A DNA stretch of 17,286 nucleotides from Marinilabiliales bacterium (GTDB taxonomy: Bacteria > Bacteroidota > Bacteroidia > Bacteroidales > F082). The position numbers and the translations under genes are program-made. The notes beneath the pieces were generated by a model. It ran no database searches and was not told the DNA's origin. It saw only the letters and a program-made list of their open reading frames with translations. Where the stretch lies: assembly GCA_002869465.1 (NCBI GenBank), contig PKSW01000341.1, forward strand, positions 1 to 17,286. Reading direction: 5' to 3'. This document shows, one piece after another, positions 1 through 5,830 of this stretch. The first letter of the stretch is position 1. Every line of letters begins with the position of its first letter.

Positions 1-281
1 AAGCGGACAACAATACGATCCAAAGTATCAGGACTATTATTAAAATAACTTACTTTTTCCTCACCTTTTAATAAATTCTCTCCCAGCAGGAGGCGCACAT
101 CAATTTCATATTTTGCATGGTTTTGCCAGTAATTCGGTCCTGGATAACCTGAAGCCGAGCGCGTTCCGTTTTTATATGCCTGTTTTATCTCTATAGGCAA
201 GTGTTGGTTTCCTGAAATTTGACCAAAAACAAGGGTTGCTGAAAATAAAGCAAGCAGAATAATATGTAATAACTTCATCAT
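1..281 (-). CDS. Secreted M1-family metallopeptidase, N-terminal fragment
   Basis: This is the first 93 codons of a gene that runs off the left edge of the window. It starts with ATGATG on the minus strand (281 or 278), followed by a signal peptide (MMKLLHIILLALFSATLVFG, probable cleavage before QISGNQ). The mature part has a segment with NGTRSASGYPGPNYWQNHA, then a beta-strand-rich stretch (YEIDVRLLLGENLLKGEEKVSYFNNSPDTL). I recognise this as the N-terminal domain of Bacteroidota M1 (aminopeptidase N/LTA4H-like) peptidases, which cleave N-terminal residues from peptides outside the cytoplasm. The HExxH zinc site lies outside the window, so catalytic competence cannot be judged. The gene is divergent from the ars block and unlikely to belong to it. 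A near-consensus -7 on the minus strand (TTTATTTG, 327-334) may drive it. Confidence 0.8.
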   Translation of the reverse strand, partial: MMKLLHIILLALFSATLVFGQISGNQHLPIEIKQAYKNGTRSASGYPGPNYWQNHAKYEIDVRLLLGENLLKGEEKVSYFNNSPDTLDRIVVR

Positions 282-384
282 GGATTATTTAATTTTTTTG
301 GAGGATGTAAAAGTAATTAATATGATCAAATAAAATTGTACAGATTACTTCTTCATATGGATGTCAAGCAATTACAAAAATCTA

Positions 385-392
385 TATCTTTG
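385..392 (+). promoter_or_regulatory. Bacteroidota-type -7 element of arsR1
   Basis: TATCTTTG matches the Bacteroidota -7 consensus TAnnTTTG exactly. It ends at the first base of the 18-bp dyad at 392-409, so a repressor on the dyad would cover the transcription start. The predicted leader before the ATG at 413 is only about 15 nt. No clear -33 TTTG was found at the usual spacing. Confidence 0.6.
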
Positions 393-409
393 TTCGTAAA
401 TTAACGAAT
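392..409 (+). promoter_or_regulatory. Predicted ArsR operator site 1 (upstream of arsR1)
   Basis: GTTCGTAAATTAACGAAT is an imperfect dyad with arms TTCGT/ACGAA. Two further sites at 733-750 and 2165-2182 share its geometry (GTTCG, eight bases, CGAA). It sits between the -7 element and the arsR1 start codon, a position typical of autorepression by SmtB/ArsR proteins. Binding by ArsR1 is inferred from position and recurrence. Confidence 0.65.
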
Positions 410-412
410 TGA

Positions 413-712
413 ATGAAAGTAAAAGACATTATTACAGAGGATCAGAAAAAATTTGCCAGATACGCAAAAGCCATGGGACACCCCATCCGAATGTATATCT
501 TGACCACTTTATCAAATCAAAATTGCTGTTACAGTGGCGATCTAAGCGAAGTATTACCCATAGCAAAATCTACCCTTTCGCAACACTTAAAAGAATTAAA
601 AGATGCCGGTTTAATACAGGGAGAAATAGAGGCGCCCAGAATTAAATATTGCCTAAATAGAGAAAATTGGGAAGAAGCCCGTAATTTTTACAAAAAATTT
701 CTTGGAGATTAA
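413..712 (+). CDS. arsR: ArsR/SmtB-family arsenic-responsive repressor (module A)
   Basis: This is a 99-residue winged-helix protein of normal ArsR length. The helix before the HTH carries GHPIRMYIL (22-30). The recognition helix region is AKSTLSQHLKELKDAGLIQG (51-70), and the wing ends in RIKYCLN. Candidate As(III) ligands are C38 and C39 (vicinal) and C80 in the wing. This is not the ELCVCDLC motif of E. coli ArsR, so the metalloid site is of another type. It aligns without gaps over about 80 residues with the second ArsR at 6864, sharing C39 and C80. Known family behaviour is repression relieved by As(III) or Sb(III). The dyad immediately upstream suggests autoregulation. A 60-bp gap with another dyad separates it from the next gene. 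A frame-shadowing start at 409 was discarded. Confidence 0.93.
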   Translation: MKVKDIITEDQKKFARYAKAMGHPIRMYILTTLSNQNCCYSGDLSEVLPIAKSTLSQHLKELKDAGLIQGEIEAPRIKYCLNRENWEEARNFYKKFLGD

Positions 713-732
713 TATTTTTTTTCTGAATATTT

Positions 733-750
733 GTTCGTATTTTTACGAAC
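733..750 (+). promoter_or_regulatory. Predicted ArsR operator site 2 (upstream of trx-arsF-arsG)
   Basis: GTTCGTATTTTTACGAAC is a perfect inverted repeat with 7-bp arms (GTTCGTA/TACGAAC) around TTTT. It is the best of the three copies. An extra half-site ACGAA follows at 752-756. A -7-like AATATTTG (726-733, one mismatch to TAnnTTTG) overlaps its left edge, and TTGG at 702-705 could serve as the -33. This suggests that the genes from 773 have their own regulated promoter. Confidence 0.7.
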
Positions 751-772
751 TACGAATTAATAGATTAACCAT

Positions 773-1006
773 ATGGATATTAAAATTTTAGGTACAGGTT
801 GCCCCAATTGTAAAGTGTTGGAAAGAACCACCCGTGAAGTTGTTGAAGAGATGGGCCTACAGGCTCAAATCACCAAAGAAGAAGACATCATGAAGATCAT
901 GGAATATGGTGTTATGCGCACCCCCGCCTTGGTTGTGGACAACAAAGTAGTGCTGAGTGGCCGGGTGCCCTCACGTAATGAAGTGAAAAAATTATTAACC
1001 GTTTAA
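773..1006 (+). CDS. Small cytosolic thioredoxin-fold protein (CPNC), ArsE-like position
   Basis: This 77-residue protein has no signal peptide. It opens with a beta strand and the redox motif GTGCPNCKVLE (C10, C13), continues with helix TTREVVEEMG, then EDIMKIMEYGVMRTPALVVDN. The cis-proline of the thioredoxin fold is in RTPALVV. It fits the small redox-active disulfide protein family (MTH895/TM0996-like glutaredoxin-thioredoxin hybrids). It probably shuttles electrons to a disulfide or arsenical in the cytoplasm. It lies 10 bp before arsF and 60 bp after arsR1. In Shewanella putrefaciens an arsE-arsF-arsG set was reported for nitroaromatic arsenical reduction and efflux. The order here suggests this gene takes the ArsE place, but I cannot confirm homology, so no symbol is given. 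Confidence 0.85.
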   Translation: MDIKILGTGCPNCKVLERTTREVVEEMGLQAQITKEEDIMKIMEYGVMRTPALVVDNKVVLSGRVPSRNEVKKLLTV

Positions 1007-1016
1007 AAATTTAACC

Positions 1017-1439
1017 ATGAAAAAGATGAGTTTATTGGCCGCCATCATGCTTTTTACAGCAAGCTGGTTTGCCTGTTCAGCACAAGAAGCAAAGGCTGAA
1101 GACAATACCAAGGTTGCAGCAACCGATAAAGTGGAAGTGTATTATTTTCACAACACCCGTCGCTGTGCTACCTGCGAGGCTGTAGAAGCCGTTACAAAAA
1201 GTGCACTCGAAGAAACCTATCCTGAGCAAATGAAAAACGGGACAATGACCTTTCAGTCGTTAAATGTGGAGGAAGAATCTAATGAGCCACTTGCCCGTGA
1301 GCTTCATGTTTCGGGACAAACCCTGTTGATTGTGAAAGACGGCAAACAGAAAGACCTGACCAATGACGCGTTCATGTACGCGCGTTCTAACCCGGATAAG
1401 CTGAAGGAAAAGATTGTGAATACCATCACAAAGCTCTAG
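1017..1439 (+). CDS. arsF: Exported ArsF-like thioredoxin-fold protein (nitrophenyl-arsenical reductase subunit family)
   Basis: This is a 140-residue protein. Residues 1-20 form an export signal ending WFAC-SAQ. C20 could be a lipidation site, although the lipobox is poor; otherwise cleavage would follow an Ala in the SAQEAKA stretch. The mature domain begins VEVYYFHNTRRCATCEAVE with C50 and C53 as a CxxC, and ends with SGQTLLIVKDGKQKDLTN. I recognise the family usually named nitrophenyl compound nitroreductase subunit ArsF. It lacks any flavin-nitroreductase fold. The visible chemistry is a periplasmic thiol-disulfide pair, so I infer it takes or gives electrons through CATC. It lies 10 bp after the cytosolic CPNC protein and 9 bp before arsG, clearly co-transcribed. 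Confidence 0.82.
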   Translation: MKKMSLLAAIMLFTASWFACSAQEAKAEDNTKVAATDKVEVYYFHNTRRCATCEAVEAVTKSALEETYPEQMKNGTMTFQSLNVEEESNEPLARELHVSGQTLLIVKDGKQKDLTNDAFMYARSNPDKLKEKIVNTITKL

Positions 1440-1448
1440 CAGGGGAAG

Positions 1449-2147
1449 ATGGAGTATCTGACAAGTATTATCGAAAGCAATACGTTTCCAGTTCTGACAG
1501 CTTTCGTTTTGGGATTGATGACTGCCATCAGTCCCTGCCCGCTGGCTACTAATATTACGGCCATCGGCTTCATCAGCAAAGACATCGAAAACCGCAATAG
1601 GGTGTTTTACAATGGCGTGGTTTACACTTTGGGCCGCGCCATTTCTTATACGGCTCTCGCCATGGTACTTTTTTACGGGGCCGACCAATTCAGGATTTCG
1701 GGCTTTTTTCAGCAGTATGGCGAAAAAATCATCGGGCCTTTGCTAATTGTCATTGGCCTGTTTATGCTGGATGTTCTCAAAATTAAATTTCCGGGTATGT
1801 CATCGCTCACCGAAAGGATGAACAAAAAAGGAATCAACAACTATTGGGATGTCCTCCTGCTGGGGATGATTTTTGCCCTGGCCTTTTGTCCTTACAGTGG
1901 CGTACTCTTTTTTGGTATGCTTATCCCGATGACCATCAGCAGCGGCAACGCCATTGTGCAACCTGTTGTTTTTGCTATCGCCACAGGCATCCCTGTAATC
2001 CTGTTTGCCTGGCTGATTGCCTATACCTTATCTAGTGTAGGTTCTTTCTACAACAAAATCAAAACTTTTGAAATTTGGCTGAGAAGGGTCATTGCTGTGC
2101 TGTTTATCGGGGTAGGGATTTATTACGTCATCATCATTTATTTGTAG
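1449..2147 (+). CDS. arsG: ArsG-like CcdA/DsbD-family membrane protein
   Basis: This is a 232-residue polytopic inner-membrane protein with about six hydrophobic segments. Two pseudo-symmetric motifs hold single cysteines: AISPCPLATN (C30) early and LAFCPYSGVLFFG (C147) in the second half. That is the layout of CcdA and the DsbD core, which pass electrons across the membrane through two transmembrane cysteines. The sequence also matches the family named ArsG, described as a permease for trivalent aminoaromatic arsenicals. An AGGGGA just upstream of the ATG is an unusually good Shine-Dalgarno for this lineage. Its neighbours are a cytosolic CxxC protein and a periplasmic CxxC protein, so a thiol-relay role is at least as well supported by the sequence as a transport role. 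Confidence 0.85.
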   Translation: MEYLTSIIESNTFPVLTAFVLGLMTAISPCPLATNITAIGFISKDIENRNRVFYNGVVYTLGRAISYTALAMVLFYGADQFRISGFFQQYGEKIIGPLLIVIGLFMLDVLKIKFPGMSSLTERMNKKGINNYWDVLLLGMIFALAFCPYSGVLFFGMLIPMTISSGNAIVQPVVFAIATGIPVILFAWLIAYTLSSVGSFYNKIKTFEIWLRRVIAVLFIGVGIYYVIIIYL

Positions 2148-2164
2148 TTTTTTTTGGAAAATAT

Positions 2165-2182
2165 GTTCGGTAAAATACGAAC
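2165..2182 (+). promoter_or_regulatory. Predicted ArsR operator site 3 (upstream of arsP)
   Basis: GTTCGGTAAAATACGAAC keeps the 5-bp arms GTTCG/CGAAC with the same 8-bp centre length as sites 1 and 2. It lies in the 50-bp gap before the arsP start. TATGTTCG (2162-2169) overlaps its left arm and differs from TAnnTTTG by one base, so arsP may have its own repressible promoter. Confidence 0.65.
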
Positions 2183-2197
2183 AAAAAAGATTAAATA

Positions 2198-3505
2198 ATG
2201 GAATGGAAAAATGAACTTAAAATATTAGGATGGATCATCTTCTTTTTCTTGCTGGCCTTTTTTATGCCGCTCGAAAACCTGCGGTTTCAGGAAGCTGTTG
2301 AGGCCACCCTCGACCTTACAAGGTGGTATGCGCAGGAACATGTTATACTCTGTTTGTTGCCTGCCTTTTTTATTGCCGGCGTTATTTCGGTGTTTGTCAG
2401 TCAGGGATCGGTACTCAGGTATTTTGGAGCCCAGGCCAAAAAGTGGGTGGCTTACACTGTTGCGGCATTATCAGGAACCATCCTGGCGGTTTGCTCATGT
2501 ACAATCCTTCCGCTGTTTTCGAGTATCCACAAAAGAGGTGCAGGCTTAGGGCCGGCCATCGCTTTTTTGTATTCGGGGCCTGCTATTAATATTTTGGCCA
2601 TTATTCTTACAGCCAATATTCTGGGATTTGAAATGGGCGTAGCCAGGGTCATCGGGGCCGTTTCTTTTAGTGTGATTATCGGGGTAGCCATGTCGTTAAT
2701 TTACAGGAAAGAAGAAAAGGTAAAAGCCGAAGAGCAATTAAATATTCCGTTAATGCCTGAAAAAAGGCCTTTGTGGCAAACTGCATTCCACTTTTTTACA
2801 TTGGTTTTTATCCTGGTTTTTGCCAACTGGGGCAAACCCGATTCGGATAGCGGCCTATTGTTCTGGATTTGGGTAAACAAATGGCACATTACCTCTTTCT
2901 TCGGACTGTTGCTTGTATATTCGCTCATCAGGATCCTCGAAATAAAATGGTGGCTGGTCATAGGCGGTGCTATATTGACAGCCATCAGTGCTTTCCTCAG
3001 CCCAAGCCCGCTTGTTCCAATGGTGGTTGGTATTTCCTCCTTAAGTGTGATTACTTTATTTAGTGGCGGCGAAAATAAAGAGTGGACAATTTCAAGCTGG
3101 GATTTCACCAAACAAATCATGCCCCTGTTGGCACTTGGTGTGATTGTAGCCGGGTTTTTACTGGGTTCAACTCATGATGGAACACAAATTGCCGGTATTG
3201 TTCCCAGCACCTGGATTAGCAACCTGGTGGGTGGCAATTCCGTTTTTTCAAATTTCTTCGCATCTATTGTTGGTGCGTTCATGTACTTCGCCACCCTTAC
3301 AGAGGTGCCCATACTACAGGGTTTACTAGCATCAGGAATGGGAAAAGGCCCAGCTTTAGCACTATTGCTCGCAGGTCCTTCATTATCGTTGCCAAACATG
3401 TTGGTTATCCGTAGTGTGATTGGCGTGCAGAAAACACTGGTTTACGTTTGCCTTGTGGTGGTGATGGCCACTGTTTCTGGATTGATATTCGGGACTTTCT
3501 TTTAA
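2198..3505 (+). CDS. arsP: ArsP-type organoarsenical efflux permease (DUF318/PF03773)
   Basis: This 435-residue polytopic membrane protein has two permease halves joined by a hydrophilic stretch near 165-190 (YRKEEKVKAEEQLN). The first half carries AVCSCTILPLFSSIHKRGAGLGPAIAFLYSGPAINILA, with the vicinal pair C99/C101 that marks this permease family. The second half ends with EVPILQGLLASGMGKGPALALLLAGPSLSLPN. Characterised ArsP proteins (Campylobacter) export trivalent organoarsenicals such as methylarsenite and reduced roxarsone, and the CSC cysteines are the expected substrate site. Here it would clear the product of arsM (8246) and of the ArsF/G genes just upstream. It has its own dyad upstream and is followed 8 bp later by a beta-barrel gene. 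Confidence 0.85.
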   Translation: MEWKNELKILGWIIFFFLLAFFMPLENLRFQEAVEATLDLTRWYAQEHVILCLLPAFFIAGVISVFVSQGSVLRYFGAQAKKWVAYTVAALSGTILAVCSCTILPLFSSIHKRGAGLGPAIAFLYSGPAINILAIILTANILGFEMGVARVIGAVSFSVIIGVAMSLIYRKEEKVKAEEQLNIPLMPEKRPLWQTAFHFFTLVFILVFANWGKPDSDSGLLFWIWVNKWHITSFFGLLLVYSLIRILEIKWWLVIGGAILTAISAFLSPSPLVPMVVGISSLSVITLFSGGENKEWTISSWDFTKQIMPLLALGVIVAGFLLGSTHDGTQIAGIVPSTWISNLVGGNSVFSNFFASIVGAFMYFATLTEVPILQGLLASGMGKGPALALLLAGPSLSLPNMLVIRSVIGVQKTLVYVCLVVVMATVSGLIFGTFF

Positions 3506-3513
3506 TCGACTGA

Positions 3514-4584
3514 ATGATGTTTTGTAGATCGATCATACTTGCCTTCGCCTTGTTGTTGCTAACAATAAATTTAGCGGCACATGAAGCTGACAGTTCTGCT
3601 GAAAAAAAAGGCAAACCCATTGTCCAGGTCTTCACAAGCATGTATTACAATCCTACCGGGGAGAAAAAATTAGGATTTGGAATTGGCCGGGCACACTTAG
3701 GCTATCAGTATAAATTTGACGATCATTTTTTGGCAAAAATAGTTCTCGACAGGGGACGGCCAACTACTGTAGGTTCTTTATTAGTAACTGATTCAGTGGG
3801 AAATCAATACCAATTGTTTGGAACAATTAGTAACGGAAGCTACTATTCGATGACCTTGAAGTTTGCTTTTCTGCAATGGAAAATGAATGATCACCTTAAA
3901 ATTCAAGCTGGGTCGATTCTTCAGGACCATTACATAACCCAGGAGCGGTTTTGGGGTTACCGGTACGTTGCCGAAACCTTTATCGACAGATATTACCATA
4001 TTCCGAGCGGCGATTTGGGCATTATAGCCTACTACCAATTCAATAAAAAATTTTGTATTGACTTTGCGGTGACCAATGGTGAAGGTTTCCGCTTTGACCA
4101 GGACGCTCTTGGCAAGGTGAAAATTGCTGCCGGTGTTAATCTTAATTTTATCAAAAATCTGCAATTAAGGGTTTACTACCAAAACAAAGCATCAAGCGAT
4201 TCAATTAACATTGCTAATGAACAGTTGTTCGCTTTTTTTGCCGGCTACAAGTACAGAGAATTATTCAGAATTGGTTTCGAATTCAACTATATGCTTTCCT
4301 ACTTAAATGTGAAAAATTTTAATTCGGGTGGGATTTCTGTTTACGGAAGTGTAAGAGTTTGGAAAAAATGGAATGCTTATGCACGCTACGATCTGGTGAA
4401 ATATGACAAATCTGATGAAGGAAATAGACAAACGCTCGTCTTTAACGGCGGCAATGCTGTGATTACGGGAATTCAGTATAGTCCAATTTCGAAAATCAAT
4501 TTGTCGTTGAATTATCAGGGTTGGCTCACGCCGGAACAATCCAATATTAATTTGCTCTTATTGAGTCTTGAGTTTAAAATTTAA
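3514..4584 (+). CDS. Porin-like outer-membrane beta-barrel protein
   Basis: This is a 356-residue protein. Residues 1-22 form a signal peptide (ending about NLAA before HEAD). The rest is alternating amphipathic strands rich in Tyr, Phe and Gly (FGIGRAHLGYQYKFDDHFLAKIVLDRG, FWGYRYVAETFIDRYYHIPSGDLGIIAYYQF, ITGIQYSPISKINLSLNYQGW), and it ends in a strand with terminal LEFKI. I read it as an outer-membrane barrel of a Bacteroidota porin-like family whose substrate I do not know. It starts 8 bp after arsP (ATGATG at 3514/3517) and ends 4 bp before the DGC gene, so it is probably co-transcribed with arsP. The only cysteines are one in the signal peptide and one in strand KKFCIDFAVTN. It could serve as the outer-membrane exit for arsenicals exported by ArsP, but this is inference from position only. 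Confidence 0.72.
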   Translation: MMFCRSIILAFALLLLTINLAAHEADSSAEKKGKPIVQVFTSMYYNPTGEKKLGFGIGRAHLGYQYKFDDHFLAKIVLDRGRPTTVGSLLVTDSVGNQYQLFGTISNGSYYSMTLKFAFLQWKMNDHLKIQAGSILQDHYITQERFWGYRYVAETFIDRYYHIPSGDLGIIAYYQFNKKFCIDFAVTNGEGFRFDQDALGKVKIAAGVNLNFIKNLQLRVYYQNKASSDSINIANEQLFAFFAGYKYRELFRIGFEFNYMLSYLNVKNFNSGGISVYGSVRVWKKWNAYARYDLVKYDKSDEGNRQTLVFNGGNAVITGIQYSPISKINLSLNYQGWLTPEQSNINLLLLSLEFKI

Positions 4585-4588
4585 TACC

Positions 4589-4966
4589 ATGACAATGAAA
4601 AAAACTGAAGAAAAATGTTTATGCGGAGCATCTGAGCACATTGTACTGAGTTGTTCAGGTGCATCCGATGTGGGGCAAATCTCTGATCTGGTGGCGCGAA
4701 AACTTTCAAAAGAAGGGGTTCGCAAAATGAACTGTCTTGCGGTAGTTGGTGCTGGGATTGATAAGTCGATCAGAGATTTCAAAACCAAAAACATCCTAGT
4801 TATTGATGGTTGCCCTATCGATTGTGGAAAACGGATTCTGGAAAAAAATGGTTTGACAGATTTTTCTTACCTGAGGGTTACAGATCTTGGTCTTAAGAAA
4901 GGGAAAACGGCAGTTTCTGATGAAACCATAGCTGCTGTTTACGAAGAAGCATCAGTAATTGTTTAA
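4589..4966 (+). CDS. DGC-domain putative zinc-binding cysteine protein
   Basis: This is a 125-residue soluble protein with no signal peptide. From the chosen start, cysteines are at C10 and C12 (EKCLCG), C22 (VLSCSGASDVGQ), one in KMNCLAVVGAG, and two in the signature IDGCPIDCGKRIL. This is the DGC family (named for its Asp-Gly-Cys motif), annotated as putative zinc-binding; its molecular function is not established. I chose 4589 (MTMKK), which begins 4 bp after the preceding stop, over the in-frame ATG at 4568, which would overlap the barrel gene and add an atypical N-terminus. It sits 2 bp before a membrane-anchored thioredoxin. In this setting it could buffer or chaperone As(III) or keep thiols metallated, which is inference. 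Confidence 0.8.
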   Translation: MTMKKTEEKCLCGASEHIVLSCSGASDVGQISDLVARKLSKEGVRKMNCLAVVGAGIDKSIRDFKTKNILVIDGCPIDCGKRILEKNGLTDFSYLRVTDLGLKKGKTAVSDETIAAVYEEASVIV

Positions 4967-4968
4967 GC

Positions 4969-5433
4969 ATGAAATCAAAAATCGGAAACCTTATTCTCCT
5001 GCTGCTGCCTGTTCTCTTTTTGATAGTCCTCTTTACCCAAAAAGATAAATTAACCAATCTGGTTTCTTCCGAAATGAAATTGCAAACCGGAACAGAAGTA
5101 AAGGCCTCCATCCAAAAACTTGTTGATTCACTCTACAATTACCAGTCAAACAATGAGAGTTACGGGCTCACTTTTCTTGAATTTGGGGCAAAAGGATGTG
5201 TAGCATGCCGGAAGATGGAATTCGTGCTGGACGAAGTACGACAAACCTATCCCGCCAAGGTTAAAGTGGTTTTCCTGAATATTTTACAGCCACAAAACCA
5301 GGATATGATGAAATATTATGGAATCGTAGCCATTCCAACCCAGGTGTTACTTGACGAAAACGGAGAAGAATATTTCAGGCATACAGGCTTTTATTCATTT
5401 GAAGACCTTAGTAAAGAATTTGAAATTAACTAG
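4969..5433 (+). CDS. Membrane-anchored thioredoxin-family protein (CVAC)
   Basis: This is a 154-residue protein. An N-terminal hydrophobic anchor (about 5-25, LILLLLPVLFLIVLF) is flanked by Lys and should place the rest in the periplasm. The thioredoxin-like domain holds LEFGAKGCVACRKMEFVLDEV (CxxC = CVAC), a strand VKVVFLNIL, and the cis-Pro loop AIPTQVLLDENGEEYFRHTGFYSFEDL. This resembles the C-terminal domain of DsbD and other CcdA-partner thioredoxins. It follows the DGC gene by 2 bp. It is the second periplasmic CxxC protein of module A and a natural redox partner of ArsG and ArsF. A 40-bp gap follows it with no promoter I could see. Confidence 0.83.
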   Translation: MKSKIGNLILLLLPVLFLIVLFTQKDKLTNLVSSEMKLQTGTEVKASIQKLVDSLYNYQSNNESYGLTFLEFGAKGCVACRKMEFVLDEVRQTYPAKVKVVFLNILQPQNQDMMKYYGIVAIPTQVLLDENGEEYFRHTGFYSFEDLSKEFEIN

Positions 5434-5473
5434 ACTTTGAGGAATATTTATATTAGAATCTAAAACCAAAAAA

Positions 5474-5830
5474 ATGAGATACATTATACCATTTCTAACT
5501 CTTATCATGATCCTTCTCGTTGCCTGCCAGAAAACTGACAATGATAATGGAGACACAACAGACCTAATCAAGATAGATAGCTTGACAGCTTCCTTTTATA
5601 CAGTGAAAGCTTGGGATACAACTACAATTACTTGCTTTGCAAGGGGTGATTCCATAACTTATGGTTGGGAATGTGACCACGGTAACTTTAACGGTGGAGG
5701 ACTACAGATCAGATATGCTGCTGGGCAATGTTGTGTTGGACTAAATACTATAACATGCACTGTATCTAATAAGGAAGGTATAGTATCAGACACTGTTAAG
5801 ATAAATGTAACCCTCTATATCGATGATTAA
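5474..5830 (+). CDS. Lipoprotein with an Ig/PKD-like fold and a vicinal cysteine pair
   Basis: This is a 118-residue protein. The signal MRYIIPFLTLIMILLVACQK contains a good lipobox (LVAC, C18), so the mature protein should be lipid-anchored. The following 95 residues look like a single beta-sandwich domain: TTTITCFARGDSITYGWECDHGNFNGGGLQIRYAAGQCCVGLNTITCTVSNKEG ends with DTVKINVTL, similar to PKD/Ig-like repeats of Bacteroidota surface lipoproteins. Five cysteines in this small domain, including a CC pair in AGQCCVG, are notable. The gene ends 8 bp inside the next barrel gene, so the two are translationally linked and may act together at the outer membrane. No specific function is recognised. 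Confidence 0.7.
   Translation: MRYIIPFLTLIMILLVACQKTDNDNGDTTDLIKIDSLTASFYTVKAWDTTTITCFARGDSITYGWECDHGNFNGGGLQIRYAAGQCCVGLNTITCTVSNKEGIVSDTVKINVTLYIDD

Noticed and set aside
409..645. A 78-codon frame overlapping arsR1
   Set aside because: It is out of frame with the clear ArsR protein, has no family resemblance and a composition typical of a shadow frame.
690..720. Possible terminator or attenuator after arsR1: AATTTC-TTG-GAGATT followed by a T-run
   Set aside because: The stem is only 6 bp with one T:G pair, overlaps the stop codon and has AATA before the T-run. Too weak to list, though it would fit separate transcription of arsR1.
1260..1688. Minus-strand open frame of 142 codons across arsF and arsG
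   Set aside because: It opposes two well-supported genes and shows no domain or signal. Explained as a shadow.
2701..3120. Minus-strand open frame of 139 codons inside arsP
   Set aside because: Antisense to a strongly recognisable permease, with no start context or protein-like features.
4568..4588. Upstream start for the DGC protein
   Set aside because: It would overlap the barrel gene by 17 bases and add MSLKFNT, which is the barrel C-terminus region read in another frame. ATG 4589 follows the stop cleanly.
5434..5473. Separate promoter before the lipoprotein-barrel pair
   Set aside because: TTTG at 5436-5439 has no TAnnTTTG at the right distance, so I left the pair as part of module A without claiming its own promoter.
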